Origin: Ceratorhiza oryzae-sativae
Lineage: Eukaryota > Basidiomycota > Agaricomycetes > Cantharellales > Ceratobasidiaceae
Length of the DNA: 64,000 nt
Assembly (NCBI GenBank): GCA_030998015.1
Contig: JARWMV010000236.1
Coordinates: 434,001 to 498,000, forward strand
Direction: 5' to 3'
In this document: positions 48,766-60,251 of the stretch, piece by piece
Layout: each line of letters opens with the position of its first letter
How positions within the stretch are numbered: position 1 is the first letter of the stretch
Made by a program: the position numbers and the translations under genes
The notes under the pieces: generated by a model
Database searches by the model: none
What the model was told of the DNA's origin: nothing
Seen by the model: the letters and a program-made list of their open reading frames with translations, nothing else

Positions 48766-50920
48766 TCAATCATCATCCAGCTGGAACTCCGAAGGTTCAC
48801 TAATTTTATCCTGAGGAAACCACATCGAAAACCCGTAGGATGAACCCAAGAAAGAACCTGGGTTGAATACATGACACCCTTCATATGTAAGTTCATATCG
48901 TTCGTATTTGTCCGCTAATACGAGCTTTATGATATTTAACATTTGCTAGACCTCACGCAAACAGCAACTCACAGCAGTAGGCATTGGATAGAGTCGAAGT
49001 GATTGGTCAAACTCCCAAAGAGTAGGTTGAATGTCCAAGGCAAGTGGCGATAGATGCACTTGATCCAACAGTGTTTGCACAAGCTATCGAATTCGTCAGT
49101 CCCAAGTCATCTTGATAAATATATGCACTCACATATTTCCTTAGATCAGTGTCCTTCTCGTTTCGTTTAATCCCGACTAAATGTCGAAGCATACGACTCA
49201 TCATATCTTCTCGGAAAATAACGAGCTCCTGCGAGAAGAATTTGATTCTGCAGGGGTTGGACGTAAAATGCGCCCGAGGTACTCTAGCACGAATTTTTGT
49301 TGTAAAACTCATAGGAATCGGCGGCCGAGGAAGTGTAGAAGATCCCCATGGATCCAATGGCCCAGGCACGAATACGAACTGTGACTTTTCCAAAATTATT
49401 CGATACTCTGGAGAAGATAGAAGATCTGCTAGTGCGTCAAAGCATTCTAAAAAACACAGAGAAAATAGGTACCAGACTCGTGCATACATGCGAGCAAAAC
49501 ATACCAGTGTATTTAAGCAGTGCGTCGCCGGAACCTTGCCCGATGCCACGACTGGTAAAATTGCCACAGAATATGAATAGAAGTGGTATCCAATCTTGCT
49601 CTACCCATGTATCGAACAGCTTTCGAAGACCGAGCGTAGTACGTGGATGATCCAACCAAAGGTCTGAAATGACAACAAATGATGGCCGATATAATCGTTG
49701 AAGACGAGCGTCAAATCTAGTCTGCACAGCGATCAATGAAAACTCAAATACCTGGAAAGGAGACAGCCAACATACCTCTTCGACTAGTGTGGTAGCGCCC
49801 TTCCCCAGAAAATCAACGTGGCCAAATATTGACCTGTGGAAAAACAAGGGGCATAGCAAAACAGAACCGTCGATATAGCATGGTCACCAACCTTGAAACC
49901 TCGCGCTTCTCGCTTGGAGGATGACCAATCGCCTCCACACTTAGTGTCTCTTCGTCCGTGTAGATACCCTCGCAGAGGACCATAGATCCTCTTGTAAACA
50001 GGCCTTCGCACGGGCCCTATACTTGTTACAGCCTAAGGTAGCGTTCAAAAAGAAATTCTCATGCATACCGTATGCCTAATATCCAGTTCGACTCGACCTT
50101 CCAGGTCCTCTAAGCATAACTTGCCATCCGGAGAGTGTGTCAGCATTCCAAAAAGCATGAATGCTTGGCCGGCTCGTCCTAGAAGGTTTTTTGTGGTGGT
50201 AAGCTGTGCGCAGGGAATATCGTATCAGATGCTCCGCGCGAATAGATCAGTAGCACATACCTTGAGATAGCTGTCTCGATCCTTGCCTGGGATGGCAGGG
50301 GGAGAGAAATGTTCATTCCTTAAGACCAACTGTTTGATAATATTATATCGGTCCCTTAAGAACTGTGCTCGAGACGCAGGGGTTCCAGCAATGCTCGGTT
50401 TTTGTACTGATCTGTATATGGGAATCAGTTTCCGAAAAAGGTCAAGAAAATGGTCGTAAGACTTTTCAAATGCCTTGCGTTCACTGTTGAAGGTCCAACA
50501 TGGCATGTCAAACGCGTTGATCACATGGAGATAATGTTCAGGGTTGACCTCCTCTTCATCGCCATCTTGTGTGGCCCCAGCCTCTACTCCAATCTGCATC
50601 ATATCGTAGATACGCTCCAGTATTTCAGTTGAGACAATCGCAGTGGCATCTAATTATTATACTCTCAGTTACATGTGCGTTGCATTTGCTAGCAGGGGCC
50701 TACCATCTCGCTTCATATAAGCCTTGGCGATATACTCTAACGATTCCTGAACATCCTCATCCTGAACGTTGTGCTCATCCAGGATTTTGTCAAGGAACGC
50801 TATAGCATCCGTTGTTAATGATAGAGAGTATTTCCGCGTAAAAACCTAATAGCCGTGAGTTGAAGTAGGCGTTGACGAAGCAAACACCACCTGAACCATT
50901 CCAGTTCTACGTACGCTCAT
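48766..50920 (-). CDS. DPB2: DNA polymerase epsilon subunit B (Dpb2/POLE2)
   Basis: Essential non-catalytic subunit of the leading-strand replicase; it links Pol epsilon to the CMG helicase through GINS. Start [10 protein letters not shown] at 50920, an intron, then [20 protein letters not shown], the histone-fold-like N-terminal helical region. Then [57 protein letters not shown] (OB-fold), and the inactive calcineurin-like phosphoesterase part with [41 protein letters not shown] and [14 protein letters not shown]. The tail is [57 protein letters not shown], ending EFQLDDD at 48766. About ten introns. No broken frame seen. Normal length, and every conserved block is present in order. Confidence 0.95.
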
Positions 50921-51359
50921 CTTTTTAACTAATCCGTACCGCTCCGCACAAATCGAGAATTGTCAGGTTGTGGTAGACTTCAATCACACACCAAGTATCC
51001 AGCACGATCACATGACCGTGTCACTTGGTTCTTCAATTGCTCTTAGGTCTATTTTCCAACTCTGGACATGGCTACTTGCACATTTGAAGATGTAGACATA
51101 ATATGAGAAGAGGGTTTAAATATATATCTACATTCTATAGGGCGAGCAAAGGTGCAGGAGGCGGCGAGATATGTACCTATGCAAGGGGCCGGAAAATACG
51201 TCAGTAACAGAGCAAGACCAGGAAGGCACAGAAATGATTGGCATATTCATATTAGATCAAGTTTTACACTTCGCTGAGACCCATCGGCACAAGCGCGGGT
51301 CCCTCAGACCACATTTTAAATCATCAAATAGAACCATTCATAACCACTTACCACTTCAC
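50921..51359. other. Intergenic between DPB2 and COX18
   Basis: It holds the upstream region of DPB2 and the 3' UTR of COX18. Open frames are short and unlike any family. No gene seen. Confidence 0.45.
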
Positions 51360-52498
51360 CTATACTTGAGTCTTGGCACGTTGAGCATTGCGAGGCTTGG
51401 GGACAATTGGAGCAGGGTTTGTAGGTTTGGTTACTGGCAGATCGATGGAAACCGGCCCACGTTTCCCATAGTTTATAAAGAATAGACGCTCAACCAGGGT
51501 GTACGACGTGGAAGTTAACCAATAGAGAACAACAGCCTGTACTAGAATGTTCGGAATAAGGGAATATACAGCGGACTAACCACTCACCCCTGGCGATTGC
51601 ATGGCTATCCAGATGAACAATATCGACACGCCCCGTAATCCGTTCTCGAGTGCCGCCACCATTGAAGATGCTCGCGGGAGCTCTGTTGGCGTATTCTCTC
51701 CCGATTCATTTTTGTTGACGGTTTGTTCGATTTGCCTTGCAGGACGAGACAACCGTCCCAACTCAATATTTGAAAACATCAAAAGTCCCACGGCAATCGG
51801 AAGGACTCCGGTCGGATCAGTGTGAGCCAATGATGGGAGGGTAAGGAAAGGCTCCATTGCTAGTGGGTTCATCGGGGCAGTGTGCATGAGGGCAGCCTGC
51901 CGGAAACTAGCAGTCGCTAAGATGAAGAGAGGAGCATGCACTGCGAAGGGAGCGATTATTGTCGGGAATGGTGAGCAGTGGTGTATTTTGTTGAGCTCTT
52001 TGATTTTGGCCACTTGCTGGAAAGCTAAGTAAAAGTAAAAAGATTACGAGCTGCTATTGACTCACCAGGCGGCGCATCTCGGCTTGATATTCCTCGTAGG
52101 GCCTTCTTTCACGCGCAAAGGCTTTCCCGACGGTTTCCTTTGTTTCTTCTCGCCATGCCTTGAGCGCAGGCCCCACAATGTGTTCACGTCTATACGCCCG
52201 TGCCCTACTCTTGTTACAGATAAGAACCGGAAGTCAAAGTCAGGCAAGTGCTTACCCATATTGCCATTGGTAATGTGATTCCCATACGCAGAGCTAGGGT
52301 AATCGTAATGATTGCAGATGAATAAGGTGGCAAGGCAGAGAACAGTGGAAGAGATGAAAATATATGGCCAGTCTCTATGATACCCGATGCGAGCGGCTCA
52401 AGTATAGATATGTTTCGGCGTTGGAACATGACATGGCTTGATATTACGCTCTTGTGCGTTCTTGTTAACTGGGCACGAATGAGCCCTCGAGCCAACAT
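51360..52498 (-). CDS. COX18: Mitochondrial inner-membrane insertase COX18 (Oxa1/YidC family)
   Basis: Inserts the C-terminal tail of Cox2 across the inner membrane during cytochrome oxidase assembly. Start MLARGLIRAQLTRTHKSVIS at 52498 is Arg/Ser-rich without acids, as in mitochondrial presequences. Then come the first hydrophobic segment SSAIITITLALRMGITLPMA, the basic coiled matrix loop (RREETKETVGKAF-type, ending LASKQVAKIKELNKIHHCSP), FPTIIAPFAVHAPLFILAT, TGVLPIAVGLLMFSNIELGR, GVSILFIWIAMQSPGV, and AVVLYWLTSTSYTLVERLFF. The end PIVPKPRNAQRAKTQV is basic. About 310 residues, COX18-sized and shorter than Oxa1, and it lacks the long Oxa1 ribosome-binding tail. COX18 is therefore preferred over OXA1. 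Same strand and 160 bp downstream of the GH92 gene. Confidence 0.85.
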
Positions 52499-52657
52499 GA
52501 TGGTTAAGATCAAAACGCATCTTGCTTGAATAAGCGCCGGCGCTTTCCCCGAAGGAGGAAGGATTAGCTATCGAACCGGTAGGTACTTCATTGTCATATT
52601 TTTCATTACGTTCTTTAGAATATTCCCAATACAGTGAACAACGCAGCACTCTAGGCC

Positions 52658-55600
52658 TCAGGAATATCCACCAGTTGACAAAGATGCGGGCAGTGCATCG
52701 CTGCCATCTCCACAATTCCGAGCCGCGGTCTCCCCAAGTTGCAAGTCCACTCTCCCCCCAGTTTCAAAAACATCCCAATCCAGCCAACAACGAGACTTCC
52801 AGGATTCGCCGTTGACCGTTATATTCTGAACAAATATCTTCCCCTTTTCAGTGTCCTTGGGGTTCCCTTCGAGTCCAACCGCATTGATAGTCGTTGTTGC
52901 CCCTGTGACGCTATTGGTTATATTTACTGTCGGGAACCACGGTGATGAAACTAGCACTTGTCGGGTTGCCGGAAGTGGGTAGAGGCCAACGAGGTAAAAG
53001 GCTGCAAAGCTCGCCATCGCGCCTGTAATCCGAATCAGACTCTCCCAAATCGTCAGCCGTATAATTCACGCACCAGAATCGTCATTTCCTGTTCGCAAGC
53101 AGTGAGGCTTTTGGTCACTGAGAAACTAAAAGACACCTACCAGGAATGCCAGTATCGGTCAGATTGTAAAACTTGGATATCACTTCCCTACTTCGTTGTG
53201 TGGAACGGCCAGGCTGATCAGCATAGTGATACCTAGAAACGTTCAGAATTAACTTTACTACTGGGACACCGGCGCACGCATATATCTTACATAAATGGCA
53301 TTTGTTGTGATGGTTCATTTGAGACTTCGAAGTATCCCTATCAGTGAGTCATGAGACGAGGTGGCAAACGAGTTGGATAACGAGAACGTGCTTGCTCAAA
53401 TATCCAGTCCAGGCGTTTGACAAATGCATCTTTCCCTCCTTGTAATTCAATCAGCTTAGCGTTATCGTGTGGGACATACTGCTACGACTTCAGTATGACG
53501 CAACTTGGGTATCTTGTGCGAATTACCTGTGAGTACTAGACAGGACATGACTACTATGTCAAATTTCAGTTGCTGCCAAAACTTACCACAATAGGTGATG
53601 ATTCATAGAACCCGTCAGTGTTGATTGCATTCAAATAGCAAGTCGATTCGAGCGGATCGTGTACGGAGCAATGTCGAGGGTCCGTAAAGTTAAAAGTGCC
53701 ATTTTGGTATTTGTTCTGAATGAAACCATGGTGACCCGCAATGGAGACAGATGAGTCCCAACTATTGACATAGTTGGCTGCTCGTTTTGAGTACTAAAAA
53801 CAACTGTGTCAGAGTGACATTCATGAACAACAGAACTGCATTATGTACCTTGGCGGCGTCGTCCGTCTTGTTCAAAGCCTTGGCAACTTGGGATATACAA
53901 AAATCTCCAAAGGCGTACTACCGAAATGTTAAGCCCCAGCCAGGGAGTTATTCTAATCCATACCTCGACACTACGTGATGCCTGCTTTGTGTTTGCTCCA
54001 GATGGCTCCCAGATATCACAAGGAATGTATCCTGCCCTAGAGGTCAGACCAGTACACCGGATCTGAGCCCCAAGCTTACCATACTGCTTCCAGACCTCGG
54101 TTTGGCGACCTTGAAGGTTCCAATCATCCGGCTGCTTTTCCGCATCTGTGATCAGCGCCGAGTACAAGTCGTCTACAGAAACGCCAAGCTCGGCGGCTCT
54201 GTCCCCCCATCTAAACAAATAACATTAGAACTTAATAGCGACACGGATATTCAAACAACTCGCTTGATGAAAAACTCTGCGAGGATTGGGTCCGCATCTA
54301 CAGAGTGCATCTGAGTGAGTAGCAGCCTCAAAGAGCATGTTGCATACACTCACTACTCGAGCCCTGTATGTATTGTTGAACTGTGGCACTTCGACACTCA
54401 GGAAGCCAACCTAGTGGGGGGTTTAGTTAGGTTTAACCCCTCAGTATACCCAACAGCTACCTTCATGCCTCCATATATCGATCTGTGCTTCTACAATCTG
54501 AGCAAACGAGCGAGGGTCGGTCATTGCGTACCTGTCATGGCAAAGTCTTAAAACCCCCCACGACTCAAATGTCACTCTTAGGCCTTACCATGGATAGAGC
54601 GTGCGATACCTGGACAACGGTTAGAAGCGTTCTCGACGAAAAAGTAGTTCAACCGCTTACGAATCCCACTGTACCTCAACATTAATATACTGATGGATCC
54701 AATACCAAACACACTCACGTTACAATAGTAAGAATCAAAGTACGGTGAGTTTGAGCTCCACTTTGGGTTCTCCCCAGTGTCTTGAGCTCGCTATCAGCCA
54801 CCCTGCGAGCAACAAGATTCAACAAAGCAGTAGAAGTTACTCACAATTCGCAGGAACAATAGCAGTGCGGTATATCTGCGATTCGATTCATTGTTCGAGT
54901 GAATGGATATATAGTCAAACCGAGACTCACCGACGAGTACAGCAGCGCCGTCGTATTTTTGTCAACCCCAGTCTCGTCGACCCTGACACGTCCAAGGAGC
55001 TCGTTCCATTTGGCACGACTATCAGCGCGGACTCTATCAAATCCAAAATCCGGAATCTCCTCTTCGGCACTGGAGCATGCCTGATCAGCGGATATAAACG
55101 ACACTCCAACGCGAACGAGCAATGTGGTGTCAGAGCCGGCTGATGGCGTATAGGTGATCAATGATCCTGCCTCGTTCACGGCACCTTTGACACGGATAAA
55201 TAAATAGTTTCGTTTCCAAAGATCATACGGAAACCCACCAAGATAAAGCTGAGACAGCTTGACGCTCCCCTTTACAGCCGAATTCCCCTGCCACACGCCG
55301 TACTCGGTGACATTCGTCTCAAATCCGTCGCCCTTGACATCAACGCATACATACGTCTTGTACCTCCCCGGTCCAAATGAACCAGCAAACGAAGCACCGC
55401 CTTTCACTCGGCCATTCGCAGTATCGATCGTCGTAAACGGCTCGTAGCAGACTGCTGTCCATCATTGGCTCCATCCCCCAATTAAACTCCAATTCTACAC
55501 ACGCGACACACAAGGCATACTCACTGACATCGACCAAAATCCTTGGCTCCGTGGAACTCTTTGGAAAGTATACCGATGCAAAGCAGCCCGCCTCGTGGAC

Positions 55601-56294
55601 GTCAACTCGACGACCACACCGGACACGAGCTTGGTCGCAAAGTACCCAGGCTCTGCCACGTCTGGCGATGATCCGTCCTCGAGTTTCTGGCGTCGCAGCC
55701 TTCGACCAGCGATCGAAGTTGGACATTCACCAAAGCGCTTGCACGAAGCGAACGGCCAAATCTTGAAGTTTGATAGGGGGTATCCCTGTAGCGAGAACGT
55801 TGAGAGTAGGAAAAGGGTGCCGAAATGAATGTTGCTACGTACCCCACCTGTGCCGCTATCATGCAACTGACTGAATCCGGTCGCATTGTAAGATATATTT
55901 CGATCGTATCCGGCATGCTTTCATCAAACGCATATAAGCGGGAAAGGCTCGCAATACGGAACAGAGCATACCCTATCTGGCGAGTCGGTATCCATCCCAA
56001 CCTTGATCATTCCGTGAGGGATAGTCGCACCTAGCCCACGACATACCTCAACGCCACCTCGATCAGAGAACGATAACACACGCTAACCTGGAAAGACATG
56101 TCCACTATCCACAAGTTCAAGATACATCCACAAAAGCTCCATTTTTGAAAAACGCACCTCGCCACACCCTTGGACGTCGTTCCAATAAACAAATTCACCT
56201 TGGAAGCAAGATCATTCGCGGTACTAGGTCTCTGACCACCAGCGGACCCAGCCCCAGCCAAAAACACGACAAAAAATCGAGTAAACCCTCGCAT
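52658..56294 (-). CDS. Glycoside hydrolase family 92 alpha-mannosidase, secreted
   Basis: Calcium-dependent exo-alpha-mannosidase family acting on alpha-1,2-linked (and other) mannose of N-glycans or mannoproteins. Start MRGFTRFFVVFLAGAGSAGG at 56294 is a signal peptide, followed by NDLASKVNLFIGTTSKG. Spliced exons give GATIPHGMIKVGMDTDSPDR, FSQLHDSGTGG, AEPGYFATKLVSGVVVELTS then ALHRYTF, GPGRYKTYVCVDVKG, LLVRVGVSFISADQAC, WNELLGRVRVDETGVDKNTT, and GYIPCDIWEPSGANTKQASR then SVEYAFGDFCISQVAKALNK. Also VNSWDSSVSIAGHHGFIQNK, the catalytic-face piece YSQYVPHDNAKLIEL, and a C-terminal beta domain with LPATRQVLVSSPWFPTVNI, ITVNGESWKSRCWLDWDVFE and ALPASLSTGGYS to the stop at 52658. Many introns, about 800 residues, normal for the family. 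Probably serves carbon acquisition or glycan trimming outside the cell. Confidence 0.93.
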
Positions 56295-56649
56295 GGGAGA
56301 ACGAGAGAAATGACGAAACGAACCAATAGGCTCCCCTCTTCTTATATGCGCATTCACACCCAGTCCAAAAAATCCCATGACCTACCGTCGACTTCCCGAA
56401 GTCGTACATCTCGCCTCTCGAGCGCACGGCCGCAGCCAAATGGAGCAGCCAAAGAACCTTACGATTAGAACCTATTACGTCAAGCATAAAAGCGCCTCGA
56501 ATTGCATAACAGTATAAAACGGGAAAGTCGCATATATGTAGTGTGGTGGTGGTAGGTGCAGGTGCGGGCCCGAAAACCCAAATCGCATTGAATCGCGACA
56601 GGAGACAAATGACATACAAACATCTCATAAGTACACATTGACATTCCAA

Positions 56650-57468
56650 TTAAAAGCTCATCTGGTGAGGGAACTGTCATAGCCCTAGCGTAAGCATACT
56701 GCGAAATATGGAAAAGAGAAACGACGACGCACCTGCCCCTTGGAAAGTCCAAAGCTCGCCTTCAAGTACTTGGCCAGGTTCTCGGTCTTCTTGATCTCTG
56801 CCAACAACGCGCCGTCGATCGACTTTTGGTCGCCAGCCTTGTCCTCGGGATACGCATCCTTGGGCTTGGGCTTGCCATCCTCGAAAAACTCGGCCTCCTT
56901 GTCTCGCGGACCGCTCGACTTGGGCTTGGCAAAGTACGCATCGTTGAACTTGTCGTCAATCTATCCCCCAAACCGATCAGCCCCACCGCAATCGCACCGT
57001 ACCCCTCCCCCCCACAACCAAACCAACACTCACCGACACACTCGACAAATCAATCTTCGTCGACGTCGCAATCACATACGCCTGGTTCACCCTCCTGAGC
57101 GGCACACCATTAACCTTGTACGGCCCAGTAACCAACAACAGCCCGCTCTCCAACTGCTTCAAAAACACCACGCGCTTGCCCCTGAACCGACCGGCGAGCA
57201 AAATCAGGATCGTGCCCGGGGTGATCGACGAGCGCAGTCGGGCGGCGGCGTGCACTTTTTGTTTGGTCGTGCGCTTGACCCGGTGGGTGTCTTCTCCGGG
57301 GTAGAAGCGGCTCGCTTTGGTCGTGGGCACCAGTCGGGTCTCGCCGTTTTTCGCACCGCCGATTTTGACCTCTTTGTGTTCGGCCGGGGCCTCTTTGGCT
57401 ACGAGGGCCGAGGTTTTCATACCTCGGCGAGTTGGGAGGGAAGCGCGGCTGTCTTTGGTGCGTGCCAT
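56650..57468 (-). CDS. RPL6: 60S ribosomal protein eL6
   Basis: Component of the large ribosomal subunit. Start [20 protein letters not shown] at 57468. Core: [60 protein letters not shown] and [20 protein letters not shown], which is the eL6 KOW-like region. After an intron: [51 protein letters not shown], and a last intron (GTGCGTCG to ATGACAG) before FPHQMSF and the stop at 56650. The sequence immediately 5' of the ATG reads CCCCCCTAG, a good splice acceptor. A 5' UTR intron ending exactly at the start codon, common for ribosomal protein genes, is therefore likely. Confidence 0.94.
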
Positions 57469-58235
57469 CTAGGGGGGAGTGTTTGGTGAGCATATAGGAC
57501 GCTGCGAATAGGAGCAACAGACGAAGTCCATCCCGTTATCCACAATCCATCCAGCTCGAGTCATTCCACCCAACACTCTCAGCATCCCACCACATCGGAA
57601 TATATCCTCCGGGACTCATGGGACACACTTCGGACGATGGAATAGCATAAATACTCACCTGGTCGCTGTGTCTAGTGTTTCGAGTGCCGTATTCGATGTC
57701 GGCCAGTCGTCCCTAGTTGCTTCCGGAGTACTGCTCCGATGATTAGGTAATCAAACCAAGCGCCAGTGCCTGAAATGAGGCTAGTTTGGTGTTACTCAAC
57801 CACCGGACTCTTCCAACTACCCCAGTCTGCCATCTCTGGCATTCGATGGCTTGGTGCTGACAGAGTTTTGCCCTTGACAACGTCGAGTCGGCTTTGCACA
57901 CAAATAGCAGGAGGTTCCAAAACATTATCATTCCGCACCGATTTCATCCGAAAGACGCTACAGTATACACGCGGAATACATCCCGTACAAGAAAAAAGTA
58001 AAGAGATTATGGATAAAAAAGTATATAACAAAATAATGATGTCGACCGATCTAAGCTGTGCGCTTGAAAGTGTGAAGGATGCAACAAAAATGCTTTGCTT
58101 GCAGATCGAGAAGAAAGGATGTCGAATAAATATAAAAAAAAGGGACGTTAACAAGTCGTAGGGTGGTGTCGTCAATTATGGTCGTCATAATGTGTGTAGT
58201 CGGCGGAAAATAGAAACAGAAATAGAGCATAGACG
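57469..58235. other. Intergenic: eL6 promoter and 3' UTR of the VTT-domain gene
   Basis: It is upstream of eL6, with CT-rich stretches expected of a ribosomal-protein promoter. A 131-codon plus-strand frame (57766-58161) is AT-rich at its end, has no family motif and runs through the 3' side of the minus-strand gene. I do not call it. Confidence 0.45.
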
Positions 58236-59751
58236 TCATGAGTCGATCGATTTTTCATCAAAGTCTTCTTCGAGGCGGCGTTCAGGGCTTCGCGGCCGGC
58301 CGGACGAATCGGCAGAGTCCCTACGCCACCGCCAGACCTTCCAGCGAGGGGAGACGGGCGGCTCGGACTTTTCGTTCACAGCTTCAACCGCGGTGGAGCC
58401 GCCGAGAACAGCCGTCAACTGATTTCTGTAGAGGACCGGAGCGAGCGACAGAACGGACAGGACGACGAGCTTGAAGATGATGGAAGGCGAGGACAGCAGC
58501 GAGGACAGGGTCTTTGGGTCCGACGAAGAGGAGCTCACAGCCAAGGTTTGAAGAATGTCGCCAATCTTTTTGAAAAAAAGGATTGACAAGACCGAATGAG
58601 TTACGGAACATCATCAGGACTGAATAGACAACTCACTTGGCAGGTAACGGCAGTCCATGGCAAGGTGCCGATAAACGCACCGATGGCACAGTCAACAAAC
58701 GACACGCGGCAGACTCCACACGCAATGTTGATGCCTGACCATGGAACGACTCCAACGAGTCGCATGACCACGAGGCGGACCCAGGTCGGGGTGCGCGTGG
58801 TGCCTGGTTGGGGGTTGGAGCGAGATCGACCGGGTCGGCCGGCGCCCTGGAGAGCGACACTGACGACATCGAGGGCTTTGGGGACGAATCGCTGGACAAG
58901 CGGGGAAAGCGGAGCAGAGAGAAGAGTTGCGACTAGGGAACCGATGGTGGTGAGCAACGTCATCAGCAGGGTTGCCCAGAGAGGGGAAAGCAGAGCGCCT
59001 GTCAATACATTCTGGGCGACTCTGGGTCAGTCGAAGCCAGGGCCAATCGGTGCGTGGGACTCACCAACACCACGCTGCCGGGGATGCTCCAGGCATGTTT
59101 CCAAATCGCCAAGCAGCACATCACACCCATGACGTGGGCCATGCCTGCTGAGCTGCCAGATGAATATGCCTGGAGCTCCTTTCCGAGGGCTGCGATGTCG
59201 GCGAGTGTTCTCGGGACTGACTTGAGGGATGTGATGGGAAGGGTTGAGAGGGCGAAGACTATCGGGATGAGCGATAGCACAAACAGCGAAGTGAGCAGGA
59301 CAAGGGGCGCGTAGTACGTCCTGCGAGGGGCCCGGACGCCCGTCGTGAACGGATAGGCCGATAGGGAGCGCGGGGACAGCGCAGGCGTGGGGAGACAGGT
59401 CGGGGGTGGTCGTGTGAACACGGATGAGAACGACGGGCGTGGGCTGCTGGCAGACGAGTCTGGGGGGGTGATGAGGTGTTCGATCTCGTTCCTGGGCGAC
59501 GGGCGGGGGGTGGGCAGCATCTTGAGCGAGAGGGTGACGAGCTGGGACAGGGCCGGGCTCTGGCTGTCGATGGAGGGGAGATCGACGGGGTAGGTCGAAG
59601 GCGTGATGGGCGTGGGCGGGGCGACGGTGTCGGCGGGGAGGGGACACTGTGGGACGGCGGGGGTTCGCCTGAGCGTCGAGTCGATCGTCAATGGTTGAAC
59701 AATCGACGATGAGCGGGCACGGTTCGGCTGCGGGGGCGAAAGGGTTGCCAT
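58236..59751 (-). CDS. VTT-domain (TMEM41/TVP38-type) membrane protein
   Basis: VTT (DedA-superfamily) proteins such as TMEM41B and VMP1 are ER phospholipid scramblases needed for autophagosome and lipid-droplet formation; Tvp38 is the Golgi form. Start MATLSPPQPNRARSSSIVQ at 59751, then a Pro/Ser-rich disordered N-terminus of about 150 residues. Helix YYAPLVLLTSLFVLSLIPIV is followed by the VTT core: AIWKHAWSIPGSVVLNVLTG, ALLSPLWATLLMTLLTTIGS, RLVGVVPWSGINIACGVCRV, and IGAFIGTLPWTAVTCQ. A last helix (KLVVLSVLSLAPVLYR) precedes an acidic, Arg-rich tail ending EEDFDEKSIDS. The Gly-Ala/Pro pattern of the re-entrant loops is intact. The residues fit TMEM41 better than Tvp38, but I cannot settle it by eye. 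Confidence 0.85.
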
Positions 59752-60251
59752 TGCTGCGGCCGCGGTGATGGACGTCGGGCGGGGGCTGCGTGCTGCTGCT
59801 GCTGGGCCGTGTGAGCGTGGGCGGGAGGCGGGTGGGTTTAAGCAGGCCAAGAGCGGGCGCAAGGTGCCGGACCCTTTAAGGCGACTGGGACTGGCGCCGG
59901 AGGCCGAGCCAGGACCTCGCTGGTGCGTCACCCGATCTCCGTCATCCACTCGGCCCCACCGCGCATATACCCCGTGCGCACTGACTCAGCCGCCCGCGCC
60001 GTTGCGGCACGTTTCGTCCCCGCGCTGGATCTTGGCCGGCTGCTTGCCCGTCTCAGCTCGCACCAGCCCTCCTGCCTCAACTCCCACATCAGGTCTCTGT
60101 GTCGGGCTTGGCGTGGTCGGAACATTTGTTTGGGCCAAAACAAAGAAAAAATGTCCCCCAACCGAGCTAGAAGACAGCCAAATATTTGATCGAGTCAGGG
60201 TGGGCTGTTAATAATCCAGCCCGGGCTTGGCTCGCGTCTCCGCCATCCACC
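59752..60251. promoter_or_regulatory. Divergent promoter region, VTT gene / HAD phosphatase gene
   Basis: 500 bp separate the two start codons. The stretch is GC-rich nearer the VTT gene and contains GC-rich repeats of CTGCTG type near 59791-59802. The open frames through it are antisense or leader extensions without conservation. No transcription start can be set. Confidence 0.4.

Noticed and set aside
56740..57489. 249-codon plus-strand open frame
   Set aside because: It is antisense to the eL6 ribosomal protein gene, which has clear family sequence and introns on the minus strand.
57766..58161. 131-codon plus-strand frame
   Set aside because: No motif, ends in a Lys/Asn-rich AT stretch, and lies over the 3' side of the VTT gene.
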